Source: JBDTDV01 sp039922875
GTDB taxonomy: Bacteria; Actinomycetota; Actinomycetes; Actinomycetales; Microbacteriaceae
Direction of reading: 5' to 3'
DNA length: 19,313 nt
Assembly (NCBI GenBank): GCA_039922875.1
Contig: JBDTDV010000003.1
Location: 1 to 19,313, forward strand
Shown: positions 1 to 6,121 of the stretch, one piece after another
How positions within the stretch are numbered: position 1 is the stretch's first letter
Layout of the letters: the number at the start of each line of letters is the position of its first letter
Made by a program: the position numbers and the translations under genes
The notes under the pieces: generated by a model
What the model was told of the DNA's origin: nothing
Seen by the model: only the letters and a program-made list of their open reading frames with translations
Database searches by the model: none

Positions 1-2
1 CT

Positions 3-161
3 CTGCTCGGGATCCTCGTGATCCAGTCGATCTCGAACGGCCTGACCCTGTTGAACCTGGACTCGTCGGTGCGCTACATGGTCACCGGCGCGGTGCTGCT
101 CCTCGCCGTGATCATCGACTCGCTGTCGCGTCGCTCCCGCGCCTCCCACGGCCAGGCATAG
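3..161 (+). CDS. Sugar ABC transporter permease, C-terminal fragment (XylH/RbsC-like)
   Basis: Only the last 52 codons are present, ending in TAG; the gene begins before the window. The readable tail has a hydrophobic segment, then a motif of the form NGLTLLNLDSSVRY, another hydrophobic segment and a basic end (DSLSRRSR). This matches the C-terminus of permeases of the xylose/ribose ABC importer family (XylH, RbsC), which form the inner-membrane channel for a monosaccharide. The substrate cannot be told from this piece. A hairpin terminator follows 36 bases downstream, so this is the last gene of its operon. It is convergent with hemL and unrelated in function to the rest of the window. Confidence 0.7.
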   Translation: MLGILVIQSISNGLTLLNLDSSVRYMVTGAVLLLAVIIDSLSRRSRASHGQA

Positions 162-197
162 AGCGCTAATCCCGCGCGAATTCCGCTGAGGTGCACC

Positions 198-233
198 CTT
201 TTGCCCGTTCCCGGTGTCGGGGACGGGCAAAAG
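198..233. terminator. Bidirectional hairpin terminator between sugar permease and hemL
   Basis: A 15-bp stem (198-212 pairing with 219-233, one G-T wobble) with a 6-base loop. The outer ends of the stem are T/A-rich (CTTTT ... AAAAG), so either strand gives a hairpin with a U-containing flank. It lies between two convergent genes and can end both the permease transcript and the hemB-hemL transcript. Confidence 0.75.
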
Positions 234-270
234 CATGCCCCTCACGGAATGGGACCAGTTCTGACGCCTT

Positions 271-1650
271 TCAGCGCGGATCGACGGCGGATGCCGCGGC
301 GCGGGCAGCAGCGGGCAGCGCGTGGATAATGCGCGCGACGGCTTGATCGTCGTGCAATGCCGAGACGAACCAGGCCTCGAAAACGCTCGGCGGCAGTGAA
401 ACGCCGGCGTCGAGCATGGCGTGGAAGAACGCGGGGTAGCGGAACGACTGCTGCTGGAGGACGTCGGCGTACGACCGCGGGGCATCCGCACAGAACGCAA
501 AGCTGAACAGATTGCCGGCGCGCTGCACGTGATGCTCGACCCCGGCTGCGGTCAGGGCTTCGGAGACCGCGGTGGAAATGATCCAGGCGTTCTCGTCGAG
601 TTTCGCGTACACCGCGGCATCCGCGGCATAGAGGGTGGCCAGGCCTGCCGCAACGGCCACCGGGTTGCCGGAAAGGGTGCCCGCCTGGTAAACCGGACCG
701 ATCGGGGCGAGGAAGTCCATCACCTCTGAGCGACCGCCCAGGGCGGCAACGGGCAGGCCGCCGCCGATCACCTTGCCGAAGGTCATCAGGTCGGGAACGT
801 AGCCGGGCAGGTTCCCCGAACCGGCAGCGACGGCCGTGTTCTCCAGCCCCCAGAAGCCGGCCGAGCTTACTCGGAACCCGGTGAGCACCTCGTCCAGGAT
901 CAGCAGGGCGCCGTTCGCGTGCGCGATGTCCGCAAGCCCCGCGTTGAAACCGGCATCCGGCGCAACGACGCCCATGTTGGCCGCCGCAGCCTCGACAATC
1001 ACACCGGCAATCGCATCCGGATGCTCCGCGAAGGCCGTGCGGACGGCATCCAGATCGTTGTAGGGCAGCACCAGGGTCTGCGCCGCGGTCGCGGCGGTGA
1101 CGCCAGCGGATGCCGGCAGCGCCAGCGTCGCCAGTCCCGAACCCGCCTGGGCCAGCAGGCCATCGGAGTGGCCGTGGTAGTGGCCGGCGAACTTGATCAG
1201 CAGCTCACGGCCGGTGAATCCACGGGCCAGCCGGATCGCCGTCATCGTGGCCTCGGTGCCGGTGGAAACCAGGCGCAGCTTCTGAATCGGATTAACGCCG
1301 GCTGCGGTCACCCGAGAGGCGACCAACTCGGCCAGCTCCGTCTCTGCGGAGGTGGCGGCACCGAACGAGAGTCCGCGAGCCGCAGCATCCTGCACCGCCG
1401 CAACAACATCCGGATGGGCGTGGCCGAGGATCGCGGGGCCCCAGGAGCCGACGAGGTCCACATAATCGCGACCGTCGGCATCCACGATATAGGGGCCATG
1501 CCCGGAAACCATGAACCGCGGGCTGCCGCCGACCGAGCCGAAGGCCCGGACCGGGGAGTTCACGCCGCCGGGAATCACGGCGCGGGCGCGGGCGAAGAGG
1601 GCGTCATTGATACCGGTTCGGTCTCCGATGGTTGGCACTGTGGCGCTCAT
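271..1650 (-). CDS. hemL: Glutamate-1-semialdehyde 2,1-aminomutase
   Basis: Cytosolic PLP/PMP enzyme that converts glutamate-1-semialdehyde to 5-aminolevulinate in the C5 route to haem. 459 aa, slightly longer than the usual 425-440. Visible family motifs: IPGGVNSPVRAF near the N-terminus, GSWGPAILGHAHP, STGTEATMTAIRLARG at about 129-144 (phosphate binding), GHYHGH at 156-161, DEVLTGFR at 253-260, and the PLP-binding lysine in TFGKVIGGGLP (about K293). The frame stays open upstream, but that extension is Arg-rich shadow of hemB. The start at 1650 gives MSATVPTIGDR and an ATGA overlap with the hemB stop, so the two genes are translationally coupled. It ends 38 bases before the shared terminator. 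Confidence 0.95.
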   Translation of the reverse strand: MSATVPTIGDRTGINDALFARARAVIPGGVNSPVRAFGSVGGSPRFMVSGHGPYIVDADGRDYVDLVGSWGPAILGHAHPDVVAAVQDAAARGLSFGAATSAETELAELVASRVTAAGVNPIQKLRLVSTGTEATMTAIRLARGFTGRELLIKFAGHYHGHSDGLLAQAGSGLATLALPASAGVTAATAAQTLVLPYNDLDAVRTAFAEHPDAIAGVIVEAAAANMGVVAPDAGFNAGLADIAHANGALLILDEVLTGFRVSSAGFWGLENTAVAAGSGNLPGYVPDLMTFGKVIGGGLPVAALGGRSEVMDFLAPIGPVYQAGTLSGNPVAVAAGLATLYAADAAVYAKLDENAWIISTAVSEALTAAGVEHHVQRAGNLFSFAFCADAPRSYADVLQQQSFRYPAFFHAMLDAGVSLPPSVFEAWFVSALHDDQAVARIIHALPAAARAAASAVDPR

Positions 1651-2642
1651 TTCAGGCTCCGGGCCAGTTCGAGCGCCCAATAGGTGAGTACGACATCGGC
1701 TCCGGCTCGTCGGATGCCGAGCACCGATTCGGCGACGGCGCGTTCTCGATCGATCCAGCCGTTGGCTGCCGCCGCCTCGATCATCGCGTACTCGCCGGAA
1801 ACCTGATACGCCCACACCGGCACGTCGCTGAAGGCGGCGACGTCGGAGAGCACATCCAGGTAGCTCATCGCCGGCTTGACCATCACGATGTCGGCGCCCT
1901 CTTCGAGATCGAGCCGCGCCTCGCGCAGCCCTTCCCGGCGATTGGCCGGATCCTGCTGGTAGCTGCGCCGGTCGCCGGTGAGCTGGGAATCGACGGCCTC
2001 GCGGAAGGGACCGTAGTAGCTCGAGGCGTACTTTGCGGAGTAGGCGAGGATCGCGGTGTTGATGTGGCCGGCGGCATCCAGCGCCTCACGCACCGCGGCG
2101 ACCTGGCCGTCCATCATCCCGCTCAGGCCGAGAATCGCCGAGCCCGCCTCCGCCTGCGCGACCGCCATCTCCCGGTATCGGTCGAGCGTGGCATCGTTGT
2201 CGACCGTAACCGCCCCGGTCGCCGAGCGTGCCGAAGCGAGCACCCCGCAATGTCCATGATCGGTGAATTCGTCCAGGCAGAGGTCGGTCTGCACGACCAG
2301 CGCGTCGCCGACCTCGGCCACCACGGCGCGGGTCGCCACGTTCAGGATGCCGTCGGGGTCGGTGGCGCCGCTGCCAATCGCGTCGCGGTGCTCGGGCACC
2401 CCGAACAGCATCACCCCGCCGAGCCCCGCCGCCGCAGCATCCGCCGCAGCGCTCCTAAGGCTGTCGATGCTGTGCTGCACAACGCCGGGCATCGACTGAA
2501 TCGGCAGCGGAGCGCCCACCGACTCGCGAACGAACATCGGCAGCACGAGCTCGCTGGGGTGCAGCCGGGTCTCGGCAGTAAGGCGGCGCATCGCGGCTGT
2601 GCTCCGCAGCCGCCGCGGACGGATGGTCGGTACGAAATTCAC
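1647..2642 (-). CDS. hemB: Delta-aminolevulinic acid dehydratase (porphobilinogen synthase)
   Basis: Condenses two 5-aminolevulinate molecules to porphobilinogen, the step after hemL in haem synthesis; cytosolic. 331 aa from a GTG start, the usual family length. The two active-site lysines are seen in AYSAKYASSYYGPFR (about K204) and IVMVKPAMSYLD (about K256, Schiff base). The metal loop reads DLCLDEFTDHGHCG (about 120-133): two of the three zinc cysteines of the E. coli enzyme remain and one is Asp, the form I recall as usual in actinobacteria. The start was chosen because the residues after it (NFVPTIRPRRLR) match family N-termini; the open frame continues upstream into repeat copy 1. The GTG has only a weak Shine-Dalgarno. 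A TAGGCT hexamer ends 7 bases upstream, so leaderless initiation is possible. Confidence 0.95.
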   Translation of the reverse strand: MNFVPTIRPRRLRSTAAMRRLTAETRLHPSELVLPMFVRESVGAPLPIQSMPGVVQHSIDSLRSAAADAAAAGLGGVMLFGVPEHRDAIGSGATDPDGILNVATRAVVAEVGDALVVQTDLCLDEFTDHGHCGVLASARSATGAVTVDNDATLDRYREMAVAQAEAGSAILGLSGMMDGQVAAVREALDAAGHINTAILAYSAKYASSYYGPFREAVDSQLTGDRRSYQQDPANRREGLREARLDLEEGADIVMVKPAMSYLDVLSDVAAFSDVPVWAYQVSGEYAMIEAAAANGWIDRERAVAESVLGIRRAGADVVLTYWALELARSLK

Positions 2643-2681
2643 GCCTTCAAGCCTACGTCCTGCCCCAGTCCACTCATCCCA

Positions 2682-2742
2682 CCGAGACCCGGCTAATTGT
2701 GGGTGTGCGGCTCGCGCACCCACAAAAAGCCCGGACTCGCGG
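2682..2742. repeat. Palindromic intergenic repeat, copy 1
   Basis: 61-bp imperfect inverted repeat in the hemB/kynA divergent gap. The left arm runs CCGAGACCCGG..TTGTGGGT and the right arm ACCCACAA..CCGGACTCGCGG. The inner TGTGGGTG/CACCCACA stem is perfect. The same element occurs at 5958-6018 and 10533-10595. This copy is the most diverged, especially in the middle of the arms. Confidence 0.8.
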
Positions 2743-2746
2743 GGGC

Positions 2747-2769
2747 ATCTCGCGAGGGTATCTTGCGAG
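2747..2769 (+). promoter_or_regulatory. Direct repeat upstream of kynA
   Basis: Two 10-bp copies, ATCTCGCGAG (2747-2756) and ATCTTGCGAG (2760-2769), differing at one base and spaced 13 bp start to start. They lie just upstream of the likely kynA promoter, where an activator or repressor would bind. The binding protein is unknown; the PaaX-like regulator of the same operon is one candidate. Confidence 0.3.
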
Positions 2770-2773
2770 CTAA

Positions 2774-2810
2774 TACAATTTTGTGGCGACCGTCGCGATT
2801 ATGTTATAAA
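2774..2810 (+). promoter_or_regulatory. Candidate kynA promoter(s)
   Basis: An AT-rich patch in a GC-rich genome. One reading is -35 TTGTGG (2781-2786), an 18-base spacer and -10 TATAAA (2805-2810), which would start transcription at or within a few bases of the kynA ATG. A second possible -10, TACAAT (2774-2779), would give a leader of about 34 bases. No good Shine-Dalgarno precedes the ATG, which favours the first, leaderless reading. Confidence 0.4.
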
Positions 2811-2819
2811 GTGTGCTGC

Positions 2820-3674
2820 ATGACCACCGCAGCCACGAATGAGCGCGAGATCGAAGCCGACATTGTCACCGACTTCAGCAAACGGATGAGCTACGGCTCC
2901 TATCTCAAACTGGACACCTTACTCAGCGCACAGGCGCCGATCAGCCAGCCGGAGCACCACGACGAGCTCCTTTTCATCATCCAGCACCAGACCACTGAAC
3001 TGTGGCTGAAACTCATGATCCACGAACTGCTCGCAACGCGTGAAATGCTCGCCCACGACCAACTTCAGCCTGCGCTGAAAGCACTGGCCAGAGTGAAGCA
3101 CATCCAGAAGCAGATCACGGAGCAATGGTCCGTCCTGGCGACGCTGACACCCACCGAATACTCGCAGTTCCGGGGATTCCTCGGCAACGCATCCGGATTC
3201 CAATCCTGGCAATACCGGGCAGTGGAATTCCTGCTCGGCAACAAGAACGCTGGAATGCTCAAAATCTTCGAATCCAACCCGGCTGCGCACGAGCTCGTGT
3301 CATCCGTTTTGAACACCCCGAGCATCTATGACGAATTCCTCCGCTTTCTCGCCCGAGCCGGTTTCGAGGTGCCACGCAACGTTCTGGAGCGAGATGTCAC
3401 GAAGGCACACGAGTTCAGCCCAGAGCTCGTCGAGGTGTTTCGCGAAATCTATGAGCACGCGACAGAGCACTGGCAGGCGTACGAGACGTGTGAGGAACTG
3501 GTGGATCTTGAAGACAACTTCCAACTCTGGCGGTTCCGCCATGTGAAAACCGTGGCGCGGATCATCGGTATGAAGCGCGGCACCGGCGGCTCAAGCGGGG
3601 TCGGCTTCCTGCAAAAGGCTCTGGACCTCACCTTTTTTCCAGAGCTCTATGCGGTACGCACCGAGATCCACTGA
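2820..3674 (+). CDS. kynA: Tryptophan 2,3-dioxygenase
   Basis: Haem enzyme that opens the indole ring of L-tryptophan with O2 to give N-formylkynurenine, the first step of the kynurenine route; cytosolic tetramer in this family. 284 aa, full length. Key residues seen: the substrate-side histidine in FIIQHQTTELWLKL (H56), RGF at 118-120 (Arg contacting the substrate carboxylate), the proximal haem ligand in LWRFRHVKTV (H241), and the GTGGSSG loop at 254-260. The ATG at 2820 gives the family N-terminus; upstream codons in the frame are non-coding repeat DNA. kynU starts 40 bases downstream, so the two are surely co-transcribed. The codon choice looks a little more AT-rich than in neighbouring genes, judged by eye. 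Haem made by the adjacent hemB-hemL would be its cofactor, but that adjacency may be chance. Confidence 0.96.
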   Translation: MTTAATNEREIEADIVTDFSKRMSYGSYLKLDTLLSAQAPISQPEHHDELLFIIQHQTTELWLKLMIHELLATREMLAHDQLQPALKALARVKHIQKQITEQWSVLATLTPTEYSQFRGFLGNASGFQSWQYRAVEFLLGNKNAGMLKIFESNPAAHELVSSVLNTPSIYDEFLRFLARAGFEVPRNVLERDVTKAHEFSPELVEVFREIYEHATEHWQAYETCEELVDLEDNFQLWRFRHVKTVARIIGMKRGTGGSSGVGFLQKALDLTFFPELYAVRTEIH

Positions 3675-3687
3675 GAACCACTGAGAA
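3668..3687 (+). repeat. 10-bp tandem duplication over the kynA stop codon
   Basis: CCACTGAGAA occurs twice head to tail (3668-3677, 3678-3687). The kynA TGA (3672-3674) lies in the first copy. It looks like a slippage duplication that lengthened the kynA-kynU spacer without affecting either protein. Confidence 0.8.
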
Positions 3688-3702
3688 CGCACAACCACAC
3701 AC

Positions 3703-3717
3703 GAGGAGCCCAACTTG
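3703..3717 (+). promoter_or_regulatory. Ribosome binding site and TTG start of kynU
   Basis: GAGGAG at 3703-3708 lies 6 bases before TTG (3715-3717). No ATG or GTG fits better at this spacing and the protein aligns from here, so kynU appears to use a rare TTG start, which would lower its translation relative to kynA. Confidence 0.7.
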
Positions 3718-4968
3718 GCCAAGATTGACACGACGGCTCCGGAGGTCGCAGCCGCAGCCGACACAACCCGTCTGGGCGCCGAAGCGCTCGACGCAGCCGA
3801 TCCGCTGCGCGAGTATCGCGACCTATTCCTGGGCAGCAGCGATGTGGTCGCCTACCTCGACGGCAACTCGCTTGGCCGTCCGCTAAAGTCCAGCGCAGAC
3901 CACGTCGCGCAGTTCATGCAGGATGCATGGGGCGAGCGCCTGATCCGAGGCTGGAGCGACGAATGGTACGAACTCCCCCTGACGGTCGGCAACACGCTCG
4001 GCGAAACGGTGCTCGGGGCCGCACCTGGACAGGTCTACATCGGCGACTCGACCACGGTCATCCTCTACAAGCTGATGCACGCCGGCCTCGACGCCCAGCC
4101 CGGGCGCGATGAGATCGTTGCCGACACCAACAACTTTCCGACCGACCGGTTCCTGCTCCAGTCGATTGCGGCCAAGCGCGGCGCGACCCTACGCTGGATC
4201 ACCCCGGAAACGGATGCCGGGGTGACGGCCGAGCAGGTCGCGGCGGCCGTCGGACCGAAGACGGCGCTGGTGGTGCTCAGCCATGTCGACTACCGCTCCG
4301 GCTACCTCGCCGACGCGCCGGCAATCACGAAAACCGCCCATGACGCCGGTGCACTGGTGCTCTGGGATCTCTGTCACTCGGTCGGCGCGCTGCCCATCGC
4401 GCTGGATGACTGGGGTGTCGATCTTGCCGCCGGCTGCACCTATAAATACCTGAACGGCGGGCCCGGTTCACCCGCGTTCGGCTACGTCAACGCCAAGCAC
4501 CACGCGTCGCTTGAGCAACCGATCTGGGGGTGGATGGGCAGCGACGATCCGTTTCAGATGGGCGCTGACTACGCGCCGCACCCCGGCATCCGCCGGTTCA
4601 TCAGTGGCACCCCGGCGATCGTCGGGATGCTGCCAATGCGTGACATGCTCGCGCTGATCGACGCGGTCGGCATCGACGCGGTACGCGCGAAATCGGTGCG
4701 GTTGACCGAATACGCCATCGCACTCGCCGATACACTGCTGGCACCGCTGGGCGTCGAGCTGGCCTCGCCCAGGGACCCTGCCCGGCGCGGCAGTCACGTC
4801 ATTATCACCCATGACAGCTTCCGTGAGATCACTGATGCGCTCTGGCAGCAGGGCATCCTCCCGGACTTCCGGAACCCGAATGGCCTGCGGATCGGACTGT
4901 CACCGCTGTCGACGAGCTTCGAAGAACTCTGGCTCGGCTTCGAGGCGATCCGCGCAGAGCTGGCCTGA
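3715..4968 (+). CDS. kynU: Kynureninase
   Basis: PLP enzyme that cleaves L-kynurenine to anthranilate and alanine; cytosolic, fold type I dimer. 417 aa, typical length. Motifs seen: YLDGNSLGR (47-55), the FPTD segment at 141-144 (phosphate/PLP contacts), VLSHVDYRSG (187-196), the PLP-aspartate motif WDLCHSVG (217-224), and the Schiff-base lysine in CTYKYLNGGPGSPAF (K244). It follows kynA by 40 bases and precedes the PaaX-like regulator by 56 bases. The step between the two enzymes, formamidase KynB, is not encoded anywhere in this window. No 3-hydroxylase or 3-hydroxyanthranilate dioxygenase is present either, so the local product would be anthranilate. Confidence 0.95.
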   Translation: MAKIDTTAPEVAAAADTTRLGAEALDAADPLREYRDLFLGSSDVVAYLDGNSLGRPLKSSADHVAQFMQDAWGERLIRGWSDEWYELPLTVGNTLGETVLGAAPGQVYIGDSTTVILYKLMHAGLDAQPGRDEIVADTNNFPTDRFLLQSIAAKRGATLRWITPETDAGVTAEQVAAAVGPKTALVVLSHVDYRSGYLADAPAITKTAHDAGALVLWDLCHSVGALPIALDDWGVDLAAGCTYKYLNGGPGSPAFGYVNAKHHASLEQPIWGWMGSDDPFQMGADYAPHPGIRRFISGTPAIVGMLPMRDMLALIDAVGIDAVRAKSVRLTEYAIALADTLLAPLGVELASPRDPARRGSHVIITHDSFREITDALWQQGILPDFRNPNGLRIGLSPLSTSFEELWLGFEAIRAELA

Positions 4969-5024
4969 GGCAGCCAGAACGTGCAGACGGCAAACCCGCG
5001 GCACGGTAATCGAGGTGAGACCGG

Positions 5025-5948
5025 ATGATCCTCGACGATTTCGACGCCCGGCAGGGCAGCGCCACCTCGCTGTTGCGCACGGTCATCGGCGTGTGCCTGC
5101 GAGAGCTGGGCGGCCAGATCACCATTGCCGAACTCATCCGGCTGATGTCGGTGGTCGGAGTCGCGGCATCCCACACCCGAACCGCCGTCTCCCGCCTGAA
5201 AAGCAAAGGATTGCTGGTCCCCGGCACGGTTGCGGGCCAGAGCGGCTACCTGCTGAATCCGGATGCCGTCCCGATGCTTCAGCGCGGCGACCGACGCATT
5301 TTCACCTTCCGGCAAATGGCCGACGGCGATCCCTGGTGCCTGCTGTCGTTCTCAATCCCCGAAGCGCAGCGGCACTCGCGTCATCAGCTCCGAAAGCGCC
5401 TCGGTTGGATCGGCTGCGGCACCGTGGCCACCGGCCTGTGGATCTGCCCGGCGTTTCTCACCGACGAGGTCCAAGAGATCGTCGCAAGCCTCGATCTGAC
5501 CGAGTACGTGACGGTCTTCATAACCACCACCCCGCTCACCAGTGGCTCGTTGCTAGAGGCGGCCGGCCGCTGGTGGGATCTGGACAACCTTGCGACACTG
5601 CATCGGGCATTCCTGGTCGGCCAGGGTGGTACGGCGCAGGGTGGCACGGCGCAGGGTGGTACGGCGCAGGGTGGTACGGCGCAGGGTGACACGGCGCAGG
5701 GTGACACGGCGCAAGGTGACACCGCGCAGGGTGGCGCAGCTACTGCCGATGGCCCTCGCGCCTCGTTCGCCCGGTTCATCCACGCGGTCGACCAGTGGCG
5801 GATCCTGCCCTATCTCGACCCGGGATTGCCGCCGAGCGCGCTACCGCCCGACTGGCCCGGCTTCGACAGCGTCGCCCTCTTCGAGCACATCCGCGCTCGG
5901 CACGAGCCCCGCGCCCACGAATTCCTGCTGGACGCTGTCACCCGCTGA
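5025..5948 (+). CDS. PaaX-family transcriptional regulator with tandem-repeat linker
   Basis: 307 aa. A winged-helix N-terminal part (about 12-66, RTAVSRLKSKGLL) is followed by the central PaaX domain (about 85-195, with GLWICPAFL and a Trp-rich end) and the PaaX C-terminal part (about 245-305, containing WRILPYLDPGLPPSALP and DWPG, a strong family signature). Between the last two lies a Gly-Thr-Ala-Gln repeat (201-235) absent from ordinary PaaX proteins. PaaX itself represses phenylacetate catabolism and binds phenylacetyl-CoA. Here the gene is downstream of kynA-kynU, so I infer that it controls tryptophan/kynurenine breakdown, perhaps with an aromatic (CoA?) effector. GAGGTGAG lies 5 bases before the ATG. 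Repeat copy 2 follows and may end the transcript. Confidence 0.85.
   Translation: MILDDFDARQGSATSLLRTVIGVCLRELGGQITIAELIRLMSVVGVAASHTRTAVSRLKSKGLLVPGTVAGQSGYLLNPDAVPMLQRGDRRIFTFRQMADGDPWCLLSFSIPEAQRHSRHQLRKRLGWIGCGTVATGLWICPAFLTDEVQEIVASLDLTEYVTVFITTTPLTSGSLLEAAGRWWDLDNLATLHRAFLVGQGGTAQGGTAQGGTAQGGTAQGDTAQGDTAQGDTAQGGAATADGPRASFARFIHAVDQWRILPYLDPGLPPSALPPDWPGFDSVALFEHIRARHEPRAHEFLLDAVTR
5625..5744 (+). repeat. 15-bp in-frame tandem repeat inside the PaaX-like gene
   Basis: Seven 15-bp units with consensus GGTGGTACGGCGCAG (5625-5729) plus a degenerate eighth (5730-5744). They encode GGTAQ x4, then GDTAQ x3, then GGAAT. The unit is a multiple of three, so copy-number change alters linker length but not frame. 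Units are nearly identical at the DNA level, which suggests recent expansion by slippage. Confidence 0.95.
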
Positions 5949-5957
5949 CCCCCGCCG

Positions 5958-6018
5958 CCGAGTCCCGGATGGTTGTGGGTCTGGCGGTCGAACACCCACA
6001 ATCATCCGGGTCTCGCGG
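5958..6018. repeat. Palindromic intergenic repeat, copy 2
   Basis: 61-bp inverted repeat beginning 10 bases after the PaaX-like stop. The left arm is CCGAGTCCCGGATGGTTGTG then GGT, and the right arm is ACCCACAATCATCCGGG then TCTCGCGG, around a 13-base loop. It is a strong hairpin and could end the kyn transcript, although no T-run follows. A further small stem, CGGTC-GGT-GACCG, overlaps its edge at 6016-6028. Confidence 0.9.
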
Positions 6019-6038
6019 TCGGTGACCGAGCATGAATC

Positions 6039-6068
6039 TTGACAATCGGGCACAGCGCACTCCAAGAT
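6039..6068 (+). promoter_or_regulatory. Promoter of the permease-PLP-OsmC-cupin operon
   Basis: A consensus -35 TTGACA (6039-6044), an 18-base spacer and a -10-like CAAGAT (6063-6068). Transcription would start near 6075, inside the inverted repeat at 6069-6091, giving a leader of about 47 bases to the ATG at 6122. Confidence 0.55.
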
Positions 6069-6091
6069 AGTGTTCAAGCAGAGTGAACACT
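6069..6091. promoter_or_regulatory. Operator-like inverted repeat AGTGTTCA-N7-TGAACACT
   Basis: Perfect 8-bp arms (6069-6076 and 6084-6091) around a 7-base spacer, directly after the -10 and spanning the expected transcription start. This is where a repressor would block initiation. Candidate binders are the XRE-cupin regulator at the end of this operon or the PaaX-like regulator upstream. Confidence 0.65.
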
Positions 6092-6121
6092 GTCGTTTAT
6101 CTGAACCTAGAGGACCACCCG

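Noticed and set aside
1651..1815. N-terminal extension of hemL to 1815
   Set aside because: Arg-rich and overlapping hemB; the ATGA junction at 1650 and the family N-terminus fix the start.
1632..2696. 354-codon open frame on the plus strand
   Set aside because: It lies wholly antisense to hemB and the end of hemL; its Arg/His-rich translation matches no family and is a typical high-GC shadow.
4811..5689. 292-codon plus-strand frame overlapping kynU and the PaaX-like gene
   Set aside because: Out of frame with two recognised proteins; its Gly-Trp-Tyr repeats come from reading the 15-bp repeat in another frame.
5384..5779. Minus-strand frame encoding a (PPCAV)-type repeat protein
   Set aside because: The repeat is the antisense reading of the GGTAQ units in the PaaX-like gene; there is no start signal or homology.
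5958..6018. CRISPR repeat or insertion-sequence end
   Set aside because: The copies are thousands of bases apart with no regular spacers, cas genes or transposase; they are single hairpin elements.
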